Shown here piece by piece: positions 51,409 through 60,060 of a stretch of DNA of 64,000 bases. Every line of letters starts with the position of its first letter. Within the stretch, counting starts at the first letter, position 1. Source of the DNA: Streptomyces sp. NBC_00775. Lineage in GTDB: Bacteria; Actinomycetota; Actinomycetes; Streptomycetales; Streptomycetaceae. The notes below the pieces were generated by a model, which saw nothing but the letters and a program-made list of their open reading frames with translations, did no database searches and was not told the DNA's origin. The translations under genes were made by a program, and so were the position numbers. Location: assembly GCF_036347135.1 (NCBI RefSeq), contig NZ_CP108938.1, positions 4,092,001 to 4,156,000 of the forward strand. The letters are read 5' to 3'.

Positions 51409-52290
51409 ATGGCCGAGATCATCCAGCGCGACGGGACCTGGGCCTTCGACGGCAGCACGGTCAGGATCACGCCGGGACTCCACCGCTCCGTGCCGCTGTT
51501 CCGGCAGACGTACGGAGAGATCGCCATCCCCCTGGAGGCGGTTGCAGGCATCGTCTACGAGCCCGAACGCAAGCGCGGCCGTCTGCGCCTCAGGCTTCGC
51601 GAGGGCGCCGACCCGCTGTTGCAGGCGACCGGCGGCCGGCTGCCCGAGTCGGCGGACCCCTACAAACTCCACGTCGACATCGACCGTTCCGGGGTCGCCG
51701 AGTACGTCGCCGAGGAGATCCGCCGCGCGCTGCTCCTGGACCAGATCCCCAAGGAACCCGCGAAGACCTACCTCCTCGCCGGGCCGCCCGTCCCCGTGTC
51801 CGTCCGTTCCAGCGACGGCACGGTCTCGTTCGACGGCGCGCAGGTGCGGATCGACTGGGCGGACACCTCCGACCGGGTCAAGCGGGCGACGGGGCCGCGG
51901 ATCATCGCCGTGGGCGACCTCGTACAGGTCGAGTGGCTGCCCAACTCCGGCTACGAGGACGGCTTTCTGCGCTTTGTGACGCGCGAGACGGTGTTCTCCA
52001 AACTGCCGTCCGAGAAGGACCCGTACGCCCTCGACCTGTGGGGCAGCGCCCGCCGCGACCTCCTCACGGCGCTGGTCGCCGCCGCGGTGACCGCGCGCCT
52101 GCCGCATCCGTCCATCCGCACCGGCGAGTCCGTGGACCGCCCCCAACTCGCCGCCGCCGTACCGCCGCAGTCCGACCATCACGACGTACTCCTGCGCCGT
52201 CTGCGGGAGTTGGGCGAGCTGCACCGCGACGGCGTGCTGACGGACGAGGAGTTCGCGGCGACGAAGGCGGCGGTACTGCGCGGCTTCTAG
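51409..52290 (+). CDS. DUF4429/SHOCT domain protein
   Basis: A 293-aa protein. Two DUF4429-type units (residues 1-110 and 125-220) each start with a (D/S)DGTxxFDG...xVRI pattern (RDGTWAFDGSTVRITPG; SDGTVSFDGAQVRIDW). A SHOCT helix pair ends it (LLRRLRELGELHRDGVLTDEEFAATKAAVL), a short oligomerisation motif frequent in bacterial membrane-associated proteins. It is typical of actinobacteria; function unknown. No membrane helix is seen. The start is at the first ATG, with no clear ribosome binding site. Confidence 0.9.
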   Translation: MAEIIQRDGTWAFDGSTVRITPGLHRSVPLFRQTYGEIAIPLEAVAGIVYEPERKRGRLRLRLREGADPLLQATGGRLPESADPYKLHVDIDRSGVAEYVAEEIRRALLLDQIPKEPAKTYLLAGPPVPVSVRSSDGTVSFDGAQVRIDWADTSDRVKRATGPRIIAVGDLVQVEWLPNSGYEDGFLRFVTRETVFSKLPSEKDPYALDLWGSARRDLLTALVAAAVTARLPHPSIRTGESVDRPQLAAAVPPQSDHHDVLLRRLRELGELHRDGVLTDEEFAATKAAVLRGF

Positions 52291-52364
52291 CCCCTCAGCA
52301 CGGCCGTACCGCGCGGCCTCCAGATCCTCAGGACAGCGGTACCGCGCGGCTTCCAGACCAGCCC

Positions 52365-53159
52365 TCAGGACAGCAGATCCGGTTCGCTGCGGCTGATGTC
52401 CTGCCACAGTGGCTGGTAGTTGATCCACGCCACCAGGTCGCCGCCGAGCTGTTCGCGGGTCGCGACCGCCTGCTTGTGGTCGATGAGGATCGGCCGCCCG
52501 GCGGAGTGCGCGGTGAGCTGGACCTGGCTCGACCGCTCCATGGACAGGAACCACCAGGCGGCGGCGTCCACGGAGTCGCCGACCGTCAGCAGCCCATGGT
52601 TGCGCAGCACCAGCGCCTTGCGGGTGTCGAGCGCGGCGGCGATCCGGCGGCCCTCCTCGGCGTCGACGGCGACGCCGCTGTAGGTGTCGTACAGCGCGTG
52701 GTCCTCGTAGAAGGCGCAGCTCTCCTGGGTGATCGGGTCGAGCAGGTCACCGAGCGCGGACAGGGCGCGGCCGTGCACGGAGTGGCAGTGGGCGACGGCG
52801 ACGACATCGGGCCGGGCGGCGTGCACCTGGGCGTGCACGGTGAACGCCGCCTGGTTCACGTGGTAGCGGCCCTCGATCACCTGCCCGTCCTCGTTGGCCA
52901 TGACCAGGTCGCTCACGGTGACGTGCTTGAACGGCATCCCGAAGGGGTTCACCCAGAAGCAGTCGCTGTACTCCGGGTCGCGCGCCGTGATGTGCCCGGA
53001 GACCCCGTCCTCGAATCCGAGCCGGCCGAAGAGCCGCAGCGCTCCGGCCAGCCGTTCCTTGCGATGCCGCCGCTCGTCCTGCGGCGACTCGTGCATCGGC
53101 GGCATGGCGAACCGCAGCTGGTCGGTGGGCAGTGGCAGCGGCGGGGTGGGCCCGTGCAT
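52365..53159 (-). CDS. Class II aldolase/adducin family protein
   Basis: A 264-aa protein with the metal-site pair AHCHSVHGRALS (HxH-type) and RNHGLL supplying a further His, and the early GHITARDPE. The fold suits L-fuculose/L-ribulose-phosphate-type aldolases or decarboxylases, but this subgroup is usually a stand-alone paralogue of unknown substrate. GGAGGACAC precedes the ATG. No sugar-catabolism genes are nearby. Divergent from the small two-helix gene at 53327. Confidence 0.9.
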   Translation of the reverse strand: MHGPTPPLPLPTDQLRFAMPPMHESPQDERRHRKERLAGALRLFGRLGFEDGVSGHITARDPEYSDCFWVNPFGMPFKHVTVSDLVMANEDGQVIEGRYHVNQAAFTVHAQVHAARPDVVAVAHCHSVHGRALSALGDLLDPITQESCAFYEDHALYDTYSGVAVDAEEGRRIAAALDTRKALVLRNHGLLTVGDSVDAAAWWFLSMERSSQVQLTAHSAGRPILIDHKQAVATREQLGGDLVAWINYQPLWQDISRSEPDLLS

Positions 53160-53326
53160 GTGTCCTCCAGCACTGGCGGATTCGGTACGGAGCGGAAGTT
53201 ACCCCCGGTCAGCGCAGGAGAACAGAGCAGTTCGGTGAAGAGATGAGCACAACCGTGGCCCGGGGTCACTTGTCTGCCTGGATGAGTCGATGCCTGCGAC
53301 GACCCGGTGAAACCCAGGAGGCACGC

Positions 53327-53857
53327 ATGAACCGCGCAGAGCGGCGGATCCGCGCCCTGCTCCGGCAGCTCGCGGAGCGGGACTTCGCCGTCCTCAGCGA
53401 TCTCGGCGGCTCTCCACGCCGGCTCGCGATCCTCGCGTACGTCGCCGATCAGCACGGTTTCCGTTACGTGGAGGCACACCGGGTGGGCCGGGCGCTGCAG
53501 ATCCACCTCGTACGCACCGAGCACGCCGACACGCGACCGCCGGACTCCGCCTCGGTCCCCGGACTGCGCCCCGGCACCCTCAAACCGCTGCCGGAGACGG
53601 CACCGGCGGTCCGGCTGTTCAGAGACCGGATCGAGCTCGACGCCATGGCCGGCGATCTGAGCGTGCGGTCCCGGGCGGCGATCGTGACCGGCTGCTCCGC
53701 CTTCACGTCTCTGTGCTGTCTCGCCGCCGGCTGGCAGGCGACACTCGTCTGCTTCTTCTGCATGGACGCCTTCTTCATGGGCTTCCTGTATCTGCACGTC
53801 GTCCGCCGCCGCAGGATCGCGCGCCGCGTCCAGGCGGCAGTCCCGATGTCCGGCTGA
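53327..53857 (+). CDS. Hypothetical protein with two C-terminal helices
   Basis: A 176-aa protein starting MNRAERRIRALLRQLAERDFAV after GGAGG. The basic N-terminal half is soluble; the C-terminal part has two helices (AAIVTGCSAFTSLCCLAAGWQATLVCFFCMDAFFMGFLYLHVV) unusually rich in Cys and Phe, and an Arg-rich end. No family recognised. The PPOX gene follows 55 bp later. Confidence 0.75.
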   Translation: MNRAERRIRALLRQLAERDFAVLSDLGGSPRRLAILAYVADQHGFRYVEAHRVGRALQIHLVRTEHADTRPPDSASVPGLRPGTLKPLPETAPAVRLFRDRIELDAMAGDLSVRSRAAIVTGCSAFTSLCCLAAGWQATLVCFFCMDAFFMGFLYLHVVRRRRIARRVQAAVPMSG

Positions 53858-53912
53858 CAAGGGCCAGAGAAACCGGACAGAAGATGTCGGGTATCCGCGC
53901 CACACTCCCCGT

Positions 53913-54386
53913 ATGACGTCGAACTGGGCAGCCTTCACCACCGCCGAACCGGACCTCGCCAAGAAGATCGAGAACCGCTTCGGAAGCTTCACGCACCACG
54001 TCCTCGCGACGCTCCGCAAGGACGGTTCACCGCGGACCACCGGCCTCGAAGTCCGTTTCCTGCACGGCGAGCTCTGGCTCGGCATGATGCCGAACTCCCT
54101 CAAGGCGCTCGACCTGCGCCGAGACCCGCGCTTCGCGCTCCAGGCGAACCCGGGGCCGGGCACGGAGATGGCGGGAGGCGATGTCCGGATCAGCGGCCGG
54201 GCGATCGAGGTCGAGGACTCCGCGGCGAAGGCCGCGTACGTGAAAGAGGTGGAACCGCCGGAGCCGTTCCACCTCTTCCGCACCGAGCTGACGGAGGTCG
54301 TACGGACCTACGTCGAGGACGACACGTATCTGGTCGCCGAAATCTGGAAGCCAGGAGAGCCGGTGCGCGCTCTCAGGCGGAAGTGA
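53913..54386 (+). CDS. Pyridoxamine 5'-phosphate oxidase-like (PPOX) flavoprotein
   Basis: A 157-aa split-barrel protein: HHVLATLRKDGSPRTTGLEVRFLHGELWLGMMPNSLKALDLRRDPRFAL is the typical flavin/F420-binding start, as in the actinobacterial F420-linked FDOR-B group. Substrate unknown. It is convergent with guaA, leaving a 9-bp gap. Confidence 0.9.
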   Translation: MTSNWAAFTTAEPDLAKKIENRFGSFTHHVLATLRKDGSPRTTGLEVRFLHGELWLGMMPNSLKALDLRRDPRFALQANPGPGTEMAGGDVRISGRAIEVEDSAAKAAYVKEVEPPEPFHLFRTELTEVVRTYVEDDTYLVAEIWKPGEPVRALRRK

Positions 54387-54395
54387 GCCGGGGCG

Positions 54396-55982
<1,587 letters not shown>

Positions 55983-56022
55983 GGGTTGCCTTCCGGCGGT
56001 GAGCGAGGGGTCTGTGTTGCCG

Positions 56023-56028
56023 ATTCTA
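56023..56028 (-). promoter_or_regulatory. Candidate guaA -10 box
   Basis: TAGAAT on the minus strand, about 41 nt upstream of the guaA GTG; no clear -35 was seen. Confidence 0.5.
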
Positions 56029-56062
56029 CCGGGGGTCGGCACGGACCTGCCTACGCCGAGCT

Positions 56063-56335
56063 TTTTCGCCCCCGCCGCCCCTACCCGTCCCATCCCGTAC
56101 CTGGGGGCTGCGCCCCCAGACCCCCTGGGTTGTATGTCGTCTGCGGGACGGTGGGGGCTGGGCGCGCAGTTCCCCGCGCCCCTAAAAGACAAAAGACCGG
56201 GGGCGGGCCGGGGGTGGGCCGGGGGCGAAGGGGCGCAGCCCCGAGCCGTCAGGGGCGCGGGGAACTGCGCGACCAGCCCCCACCCACCCGCACCCGACAC
56301 ACAACCGATGGGACGGGTAGGGACGGCTGGGGCGA
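56063..56335. repeat. Dispersed hairpin repeat block F
   Basis: The head module occurs at both ends in inverted orientation, with CTGGGGGCTGCGCCCCCAG and two facing copies of the core (gcgcagttccccgcgcccct at 56163-56182 and its complement at 56250-56269) separated by GGGGC-rich sequence. Unlike the other blocks it lies between divergent genes. Confidence 0.88.
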
Positions 56336-56403
56336 AGAAACGCATGGCCGGCCGCCCGAGTCTCACCATCCGAACCAACCTGGTCCCGGCACGCCCACCC
56401 GGG

Positions 56404-56409
56404 CATACT
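56404..56409 (+). promoter_or_regulatory. -10 box of a leaderless leader-peptide transcript
   Basis: CATACT (one mismatch to TAnnnT) ends 6 nt before the leader-peptide ATG, and CTGGTC about 18 bp upstream is a weak -35. Confidence 0.4.
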
Positions 56410-56415
56410 GCCCCC

Positions 56416-56487
56416 ATGCTCACGCACACGACCTTCCTCTTTACCTATGGCAACCGGCCCACCGGCTGCCATGGTCGTGCTGCTTGA
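56416..56487 (+). CDS. Phe/Tyr-rich leader peptide of chorismate mutase (attenuator)
   Basis: A 23-codon ORF reading [23 protein letters not shown]. Codons 7, 9 and 11 are TTC (Phe), TTT (Phe) and TAT (Tyr); TTT and TAT are rare in this GC-rich genome. A pause-type hairpin (56449-56457 with 56462-56470) follows the control codons and a terminator hairpin lies 24 nt past the stop. This is the classic ribosome-mediated attenuator layout, sensing aminoacyl-tRNA(Phe/Tyr) before an enzyme of Phe/Tyr synthesis. It has no ribosome binding site and appears leaderless. Confidence 0.7.
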   Translation: MLTHTTFLFTYGNRPTGCHGRAA

Positions 56488-56510
56488 GCAACTGACAAGC
56501 GACTTCCCAG

Positions 56511-56548
56511 GCGCCCCGGGCCGACAAGGCCCGGGGCGTCTGCCGTTT
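56511..56548 (+). terminator. Attenuator terminator before chorismate mutase
   Basis: CGCCCCGGGCC (56512-56522) pairs perfectly with GGCCCGGGGCG (56528-56538), loop GACAA, followed by the partly U-rich tctgccgttt. An alternative pairing of CGGCCC (56455-56460) with GGGCCG (56518-56523) could act as antiterminator when the ribosome stalls on the Phe/Tyr codons. Confidence 0.65.
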
Positions 56549-56601
56549 CCGGGCCCTGCCGCTCCGGGGCACCCCTTCCGAGAAACCAGAGGAGCCCCAC
56601 C

Positions 56602-56886
56602 ATGGCCGACGTACTCGACAAGACCGGCGCCCGCACCGACGAGGCCGCCGACGTGATCACCGGCGCCCGCGAACGCATCGACGCCCTCGACGACCGCATC
56701 ATCGGCCTCGTACAGGAACGGATGGCCGTCTCGGCGGTGATCCAGAAGGCCCGGATCGAGTCCGGCGGCCGCCGCGTGAACCTCTCCCGCGAGATGGAGG
56801 TCCTCGGCCACTTCAGCGACGCGCTGGGCAAGCCGGGCACCGCACTGGCGATGACGCTGCTGGAGCTGTGCCGCGGCCGCATCTGA
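56602..56886 (+). CDS. Chorismate mutase (AroQ type)
   Basis: A 94-aa AroQ-class chorismate mutase, converting chorismate to prephenate on the way to Phe and Tyr. ARERIDALDDRIIGLVQERMAVSAVIQKARIESGGRRVNLSREMEVL holds the helix-1 Arg, the Lys in IQKAR and the conserved Arg/Glu residues of the all-helical dimer. GAGGAG precedes the ATG. A Phe/Tyr leader peptide and terminator hairpin upstream predict attenuation control. Confidence 0.9.
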   Translation: MADVLDKTGARTDEAADVITGARERIDALDDRIIGLVQERMAVSAVIQKARIESGGRRVNLSREMEVLGHFSDALGKPGTALAMTLLELCRGRI

Positions 56887-57360
56887 ACCCGTACAGAAGC
56901 CCGTCCTCGGCCTACGCAACGTACGCACGTACGCATCCCGTCTCACCCATACGGCGCGTGACCGGGCCCCCGCGGGCTTCGTTGGTCCCGGTGTCCGTGT
57001 CAGCCAGGGGCGGGCCCGAAAGAACCACGCGTGGCTGGCTCCGCTGGAACGATGAGACGTACGGATCGTGCTGTGCGTCGTGGGACCTCGCTCCAGGGTT
57101 GTGACCGGACGGCAGGGGACAGCAGCCCGGTCACTCAAGAGAACGGCCGGCTCCGGGGACGCCCGGGGCCGACCGGCGGAAGCTGTTCAGAGGTGGTCGC
57201 GACGGTTGCGGAGGCCGTCGTCCATCCAGCACGATGCGAGAACAGCCCAAGTTCACTGCCAACCGCCAATGGTCGACACCACGTGCGCGCCCCCGTGCGC
57301 CGGGGCGCACGACCGGAGGCCACCCGAACCAGCGGCGCAACCCCCCGGCGCCGCCTCCAG

Positions 57361-57387
57361 GCACCGACGCTGCCCTGACGTCGGTGC
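57361..57387. terminator. Hairpin, 9-bp stem
   Basis: GCACCGACG (57361-57369) pairs with CGTCGGTGC (57379-57387). It lies 8 bp before the larger terminator. Confidence 0.5.
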
Positions 57388-57395
57388 TGACGAAA

Positions 57396-57430
57396 GAAGG
57401 GCCCCGCAGATCCGTCCTGCGGGGCCCTTC
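57396..57430. terminator. Strong hairpin terminator
   Basis: GAAGGGCCCCGCAG (57396-57409) pairs perfectly with CTGCGGGGCCCTTC (57417-57430), 14-bp stem, 7-nt loop, about 40 bp beyond the stop of the membrane protein at 57469 on the minus strand. Confidence 0.85.
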
Positions 57431-57468
57431 GTCATGCCCTCGCCCGGTCTCGCTCTTCGCCGCACGGT

Positions 57469-58683
57469 TCAGGTTCGGGACACCGTGCCGCAGGAGTCGG
57501 TCCCGGAGTTCCCGGAATGCCCGAGGTCGCGGCTCCGGTCGTACGGGTCGGTGGTCGAACCGGTCGGGGCCGCTCCGGTGGGGGCGGCCGAGGGGAAATG
57601 CGGGTGCAGGAAACCGTCGTGGACGCCGCAGGCCGAGTTGGCGAGACTCTCGTCGTATCGGACGACCGCCAACTTGCCGGGAGTGGCCCGGTACTTGGTC
57701 GGGTCGGAGACCTCCAGGTCGAGGACGCGACGCACGATGGTGCGGGTCACCTCGGTCGAACCGTCGTCCGCGCTCTGGTCCGAGCCCTGGTCCGAGCCCT
57801 GGTCGGCGGGGGCCACCGGATAGACGAAGGTGTAGTCGACGTGGATGGCGACGGAAGCGTGCTCGCCCGCCTTGAACGTCATACGGCCGCGGGTCTTGAC
57901 CACATCGCCGACCAGCCGCGTCTCCTCGGGATCGAACCGGCTGAACATCGACAGCGGATCGTGCCCCTTGCCCGGCTCGCGCAGCCAGCTCCGCAGGTCG
58001 TCGAGCATCTTGGGCTGCTTCGGGTCGAACGTGCCGAGTGCGGCCTCGGGGCGTTCGCCGCGCAGGGTCGCGGGGTTGAGGTTCGCGTCGACGAGAAGGG
58101 TCTTCGTCTGTCGCAGGGCAGTGGCCACCTGGGCCCGCGTGAGTGAACCGACCGGCGTGGCTTCGGGTATGACGATGCCGGCCGCGCCGTCGGCCCAGCG
58201 TTCGGCGGGCGATCCGGCGAACGGCCTGTCCAGGGTGGGCGTGTCGGGCGCCATGGAGGAGGGCGCCGCGGTCGGGGGCACGGTTTCGTCGGGCAGCGGG
58301 GCGGCGGCCGTGGGCCTGTCGGACGAGGTGCCGAAGGGATCGCCGGGCAGCAGCGACGGCTTCATCGCCACCACCGCGACTGCTGCCGCGAGCGGTACGC
58401 CGATGATCGCCCACAGGCGGCGGCGCCGAGCCGCGCGACCGTTCATTTCACGCCATGCGGGGGCCGCCCGCCAGCCCTCCGGCTGAGCGCCTCGCGCTTC
58501 CTCCTGCCGCAGCCGCTCGGTCACCATGCGCGCCCGCGCGGACGGCTCCTTCGGCGCCGACGTGCGGATGTCGCGTTCGGTGTCGCGCGCGAAGCGCTCC
58601 CAGACGTCGTCAGGAACAGTCGGCTGCTCGGGTTCCCCGTGGCCCTCGGGCTGGTCGGGCTGCTTGTCAGACACGAGTGACAT
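57469..58683 (-). CDS. Membrane-anchored hypothetical protein
   Basis: About 404 aa. The N-terminal 90 residues are charged (SDKQPDQPEGHGEPEQPTVPDDVWERFARDTERDIRTSAPKEPSARARMV), one membrane helix follows (RLWAIIGVPLAAAVAVVAM), and the outer part (about residues 110-404) has a linker rich in Pro/Thr and a domain ending with a Cys pair (NSACGVHDGF; GTDSCGTVS). No named domain recognised; related Streptomyces proteins are annotated hypothetical. The ATG at 58683 is used; a GTG at 58674, 9 nt after TAGAAA, is a leaderless alternative. A strong hairpin ends the gene. Confidence 0.75.
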   Translation of the reverse strand: MSLVSDKQPDQPEGHGEPEQPTVPDDVWERFARDTERDIRTSAPKEPSARARMVTERLRQEEARGAQPEGWRAAPAWREMNGRAARRRRLWAIIGVPLAAAVAVVAMKPSLLPGDPFGTSSDRPTAAAPLPDETVPPTAAPSSMAPDTPTLDRPFAGSPAERWADGAAGIVIPEATPVGSLTRAQVATALRQTKTLLVDANLNPATLRGERPEAALGTFDPKQPKMLDDLRSWLREPGKGHDPLSMFSRFDPEETRLVGDVVKTRGRMTFKAGEHASVAIHVDYTFVYPVAPADQGSDQGSDQSADDGSTEVTRTIVRRVLDLEVSDPTKYRATPGKLAVVRYDESLANSACGVHDGFLHPHFPSAAPTGAAPTGSTTDPYDRSRDLGHSGNSGTDSCGTVSRT

Positions 58684-58891
58684 TTCTAAGTGGATCGAAA
58701 GCCCTTGCACAAGCAGCACTTGGGTGTGACTCAGCCCACATAAAAATTCTGTGAGAGGACGGACAACCATTTGAAGCCATCACGGGTCACACCTGCTGAA
58801 CCACCGGCCACACCCGCGCCCCACACGCGGAGGCCTCACACCACACTCGAGTGCCGCGATGCCGCGGTGCACCTGGACTTCCGAGGTCTTC

Positions 58892-59893
58892 ATGAAGCTT
58901 CGCCGTGCCATGGCCGTCGCGGCCGCGACGGCTGCCATAGCCCCACTGGCGCTGCTGTCGGCGCCGGCCGCGTTCGCGGACGAGACGGCCACTCCGGTCG
59001 CGAGTGCGTCCGCGCCCGAGTCCGAGTCTCCGAGCGAGTCGGCGTCGCCGACCGCGGCCGAGACCACCCCCGAGGCGACCGCCTCCGCGTCCGTGTCCGA
59101 GTCCGCGAGCGAGACCGCTCCGGCCCCGAGCGACTCCGCCAGCGCGAGCGCGTCCGCCTCCGCCTCCACCCCGGCGCCGAGCACCTCCGCGCCCGAGGAA
59201 TCCGAGTCGCCGGACCCGGAGCCGTCCGAGTGCGAGGACTCCAAGGTCGACGTGTCCATCACGGGTCTGCCCGGCAAGATCGCGGCGGGCAGCGGCTGGC
59301 ACAAGTTCTCCCTGAACGTGCTCAACAACTCCGACTCCAACCTGAGCGACCTCGGCTTCTTCGCCGGTGCGTCCTCCGACCAGGCGGGTGAGGACCTCTT
59401 CCAGAGCAAGAAGGTCCAGCTCCAGGCCTACAACCCGGACGACAAGGTCTGGGAGGACGTCGACTCCGAGGGTTACGCGGTCGGCTTCGTCGGCTACACC
59501 GACGAGCTCAAGCCCGACTACGAGGTCGACATCCCGCTCCGTATCAACGTGAAGTCCAGCGCCCCGGTCGGCGCCGGCTTCTCCCTCGGCGCCAGCATCT
59601 ACGGCGACGCCGACGCGGAGTGCACGGGCTACGGCGAGGTCGCGTACAAGTTCCAGATCGTCGCCGCCGGCACGGACACCGACGGCACCAAGCCGCAGGA
59701 AGGCGGCAAGGCCCCGGTCTCGGACAAGCCCGCCGACAAGGGCAACACGCCGGAGGTCGACGGCAGCCTCGCCGAGACCGGCTCCAGCTCCGTCCTCCCG
59801 CTGATCGGCCTCACCGGCGGTCTCGCCGTCGTCGCCGGTGCCGGTGCGGTGTTCGTCGTTCGTCGCCGCAAGTCGGGTGACGCGACCGCGTAA
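58892..59893 (+). CDS. Sortase-anchored (LAETG) surface protein
   Basis: A 333-aa secreted protein with a signal peptide ending AAFA-DE and a long Ser/Ala/Thr/Glu-rich stalk (residues 30-110). A beta-rich domain of about 150 aa (CEDSKVDVSITGLPGKIAAGSGWHKFSLNVLNNSDSNLSDLG...) comes next, then the cell-wall signal LAETGSSSVLPLIGLTGGLAVVAGAGAVFVVRRRK: LAxTG, hydrophobic span and basic tail. LAxTG signals are processed by class E sortases in Streptomyces. A hairpin with a T-rich tail follows the gene. The DNA repeats in the stalk are GC-rich (gcgtccgcctcc). Exact ligand unknown. Confidence 0.92.
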   Translation: MKLRRAMAVAAATAAIAPLALLSAPAAFADETATPVASASAPESESPSESASPTAAETTPEATASASVSESASETAPAPSDSASASASASASTPAPSTSAPEESESPDPEPSECEDSKVDVSITGLPGKIAAGSGWHKFSLNVLNNSDSNLSDLGFFAGASSDQAGEDLFQSKKVQLQAYNPDDKVWEDVDSEGYAVGFVGYTDELKPDYEVDIPLRINVKSSAPVGAGFSLGASIYGDADAECTGYGEVAYKFQIVAAGTDTDGTKPQEGGKAPVSDKPADKGNTPEVDGSLAETGSSSVLPLIGLTGGLAVVAGAGAVFVVRRRKSGDATA

Positions 59894-59936
59894 GGCGGCC
59901 GGACACAGTCCACTCAGGCATCACGCCTCGTAAGAG

Positions 59937-59981
59937 AAGAAGGACCTGCGCTCGGAGGGGGGCGCAGGTCCTTCTTTCTTT
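59937..59981 (+). terminator. Intrinsic terminator with T-tract
   Basis: AGAAGGACCTGCGC (59938-59951) pairs with GCGCAGGTCCTTCT (59962-59975) and runs into TTCTTT. It is one of the few U-tract terminators in the window and ends the sortase-substrate gene. Confidence 0.9.
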
Positions 59982-59988
59982 GTCCGTA

Positions 59989-60048
59989 CGGGGATCAGTA
60001 CAGGGATCAGTACAGAGATCTGTACGGGGATCAGTACGGGGATTTAGA
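59989..60048. repeat. 12-bp tandem repeats (GGGGATCAGTAC)
   Basis: About four and a half copies: GGGGATCAGTAC, AGGGATCAGTAC, AGAGATCTGTAC, GGGGATCAGTAC, GGGGATTTAG. They lie between convergent genes just before the GMC oxidoreductase stop. Confidence 0.85.
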
Positions 60049-60060
60049 GGTGCCGCGGCG

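Larger units (their letters stand above)
55983..56415. other. Divergent intergenic region guaA / chorismate mutase
   Basis: This 433-bp gap carries the guaA promoter near its left end and repeat block F. A weak -35/-10 pair lies just before the leader peptide. No gene is seen. Confidence 0.6.
56887..57468. other. 582-bp region without a recognised gene
   Basis: It contains a GTGACCGG/CCGGTCAC dyad (57102-57135), a 9-bp-stem hairpin (57361-57387) and a strong terminator (57396-57430). The terminators could end the chorismate mutase transcript or an unidentified RNA. I recognised no tRNA, RNase P or SRP motif. Confidence 0.5.

Noticed and set aside
55983..56429. N-terminal extension of guaA
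   Set aside because: It passes through repeat block F and the promoter region. GuaA homology begins at the GTG at 55982 with GGAAGG in front.
56887..57360. Structured RNA gene (tmRNA, RNase P or 6S) before the strong terminator
   Set aside because: Checked by eye for the conserved motifs of these RNAs and found none; a novel small RNA cannot be excluded but is not supported.
59989..60048. CRISPR or attachment site
   Set aside because: Units are contiguous 12-mers without spacers, and no integrase or tRNA is nearby.
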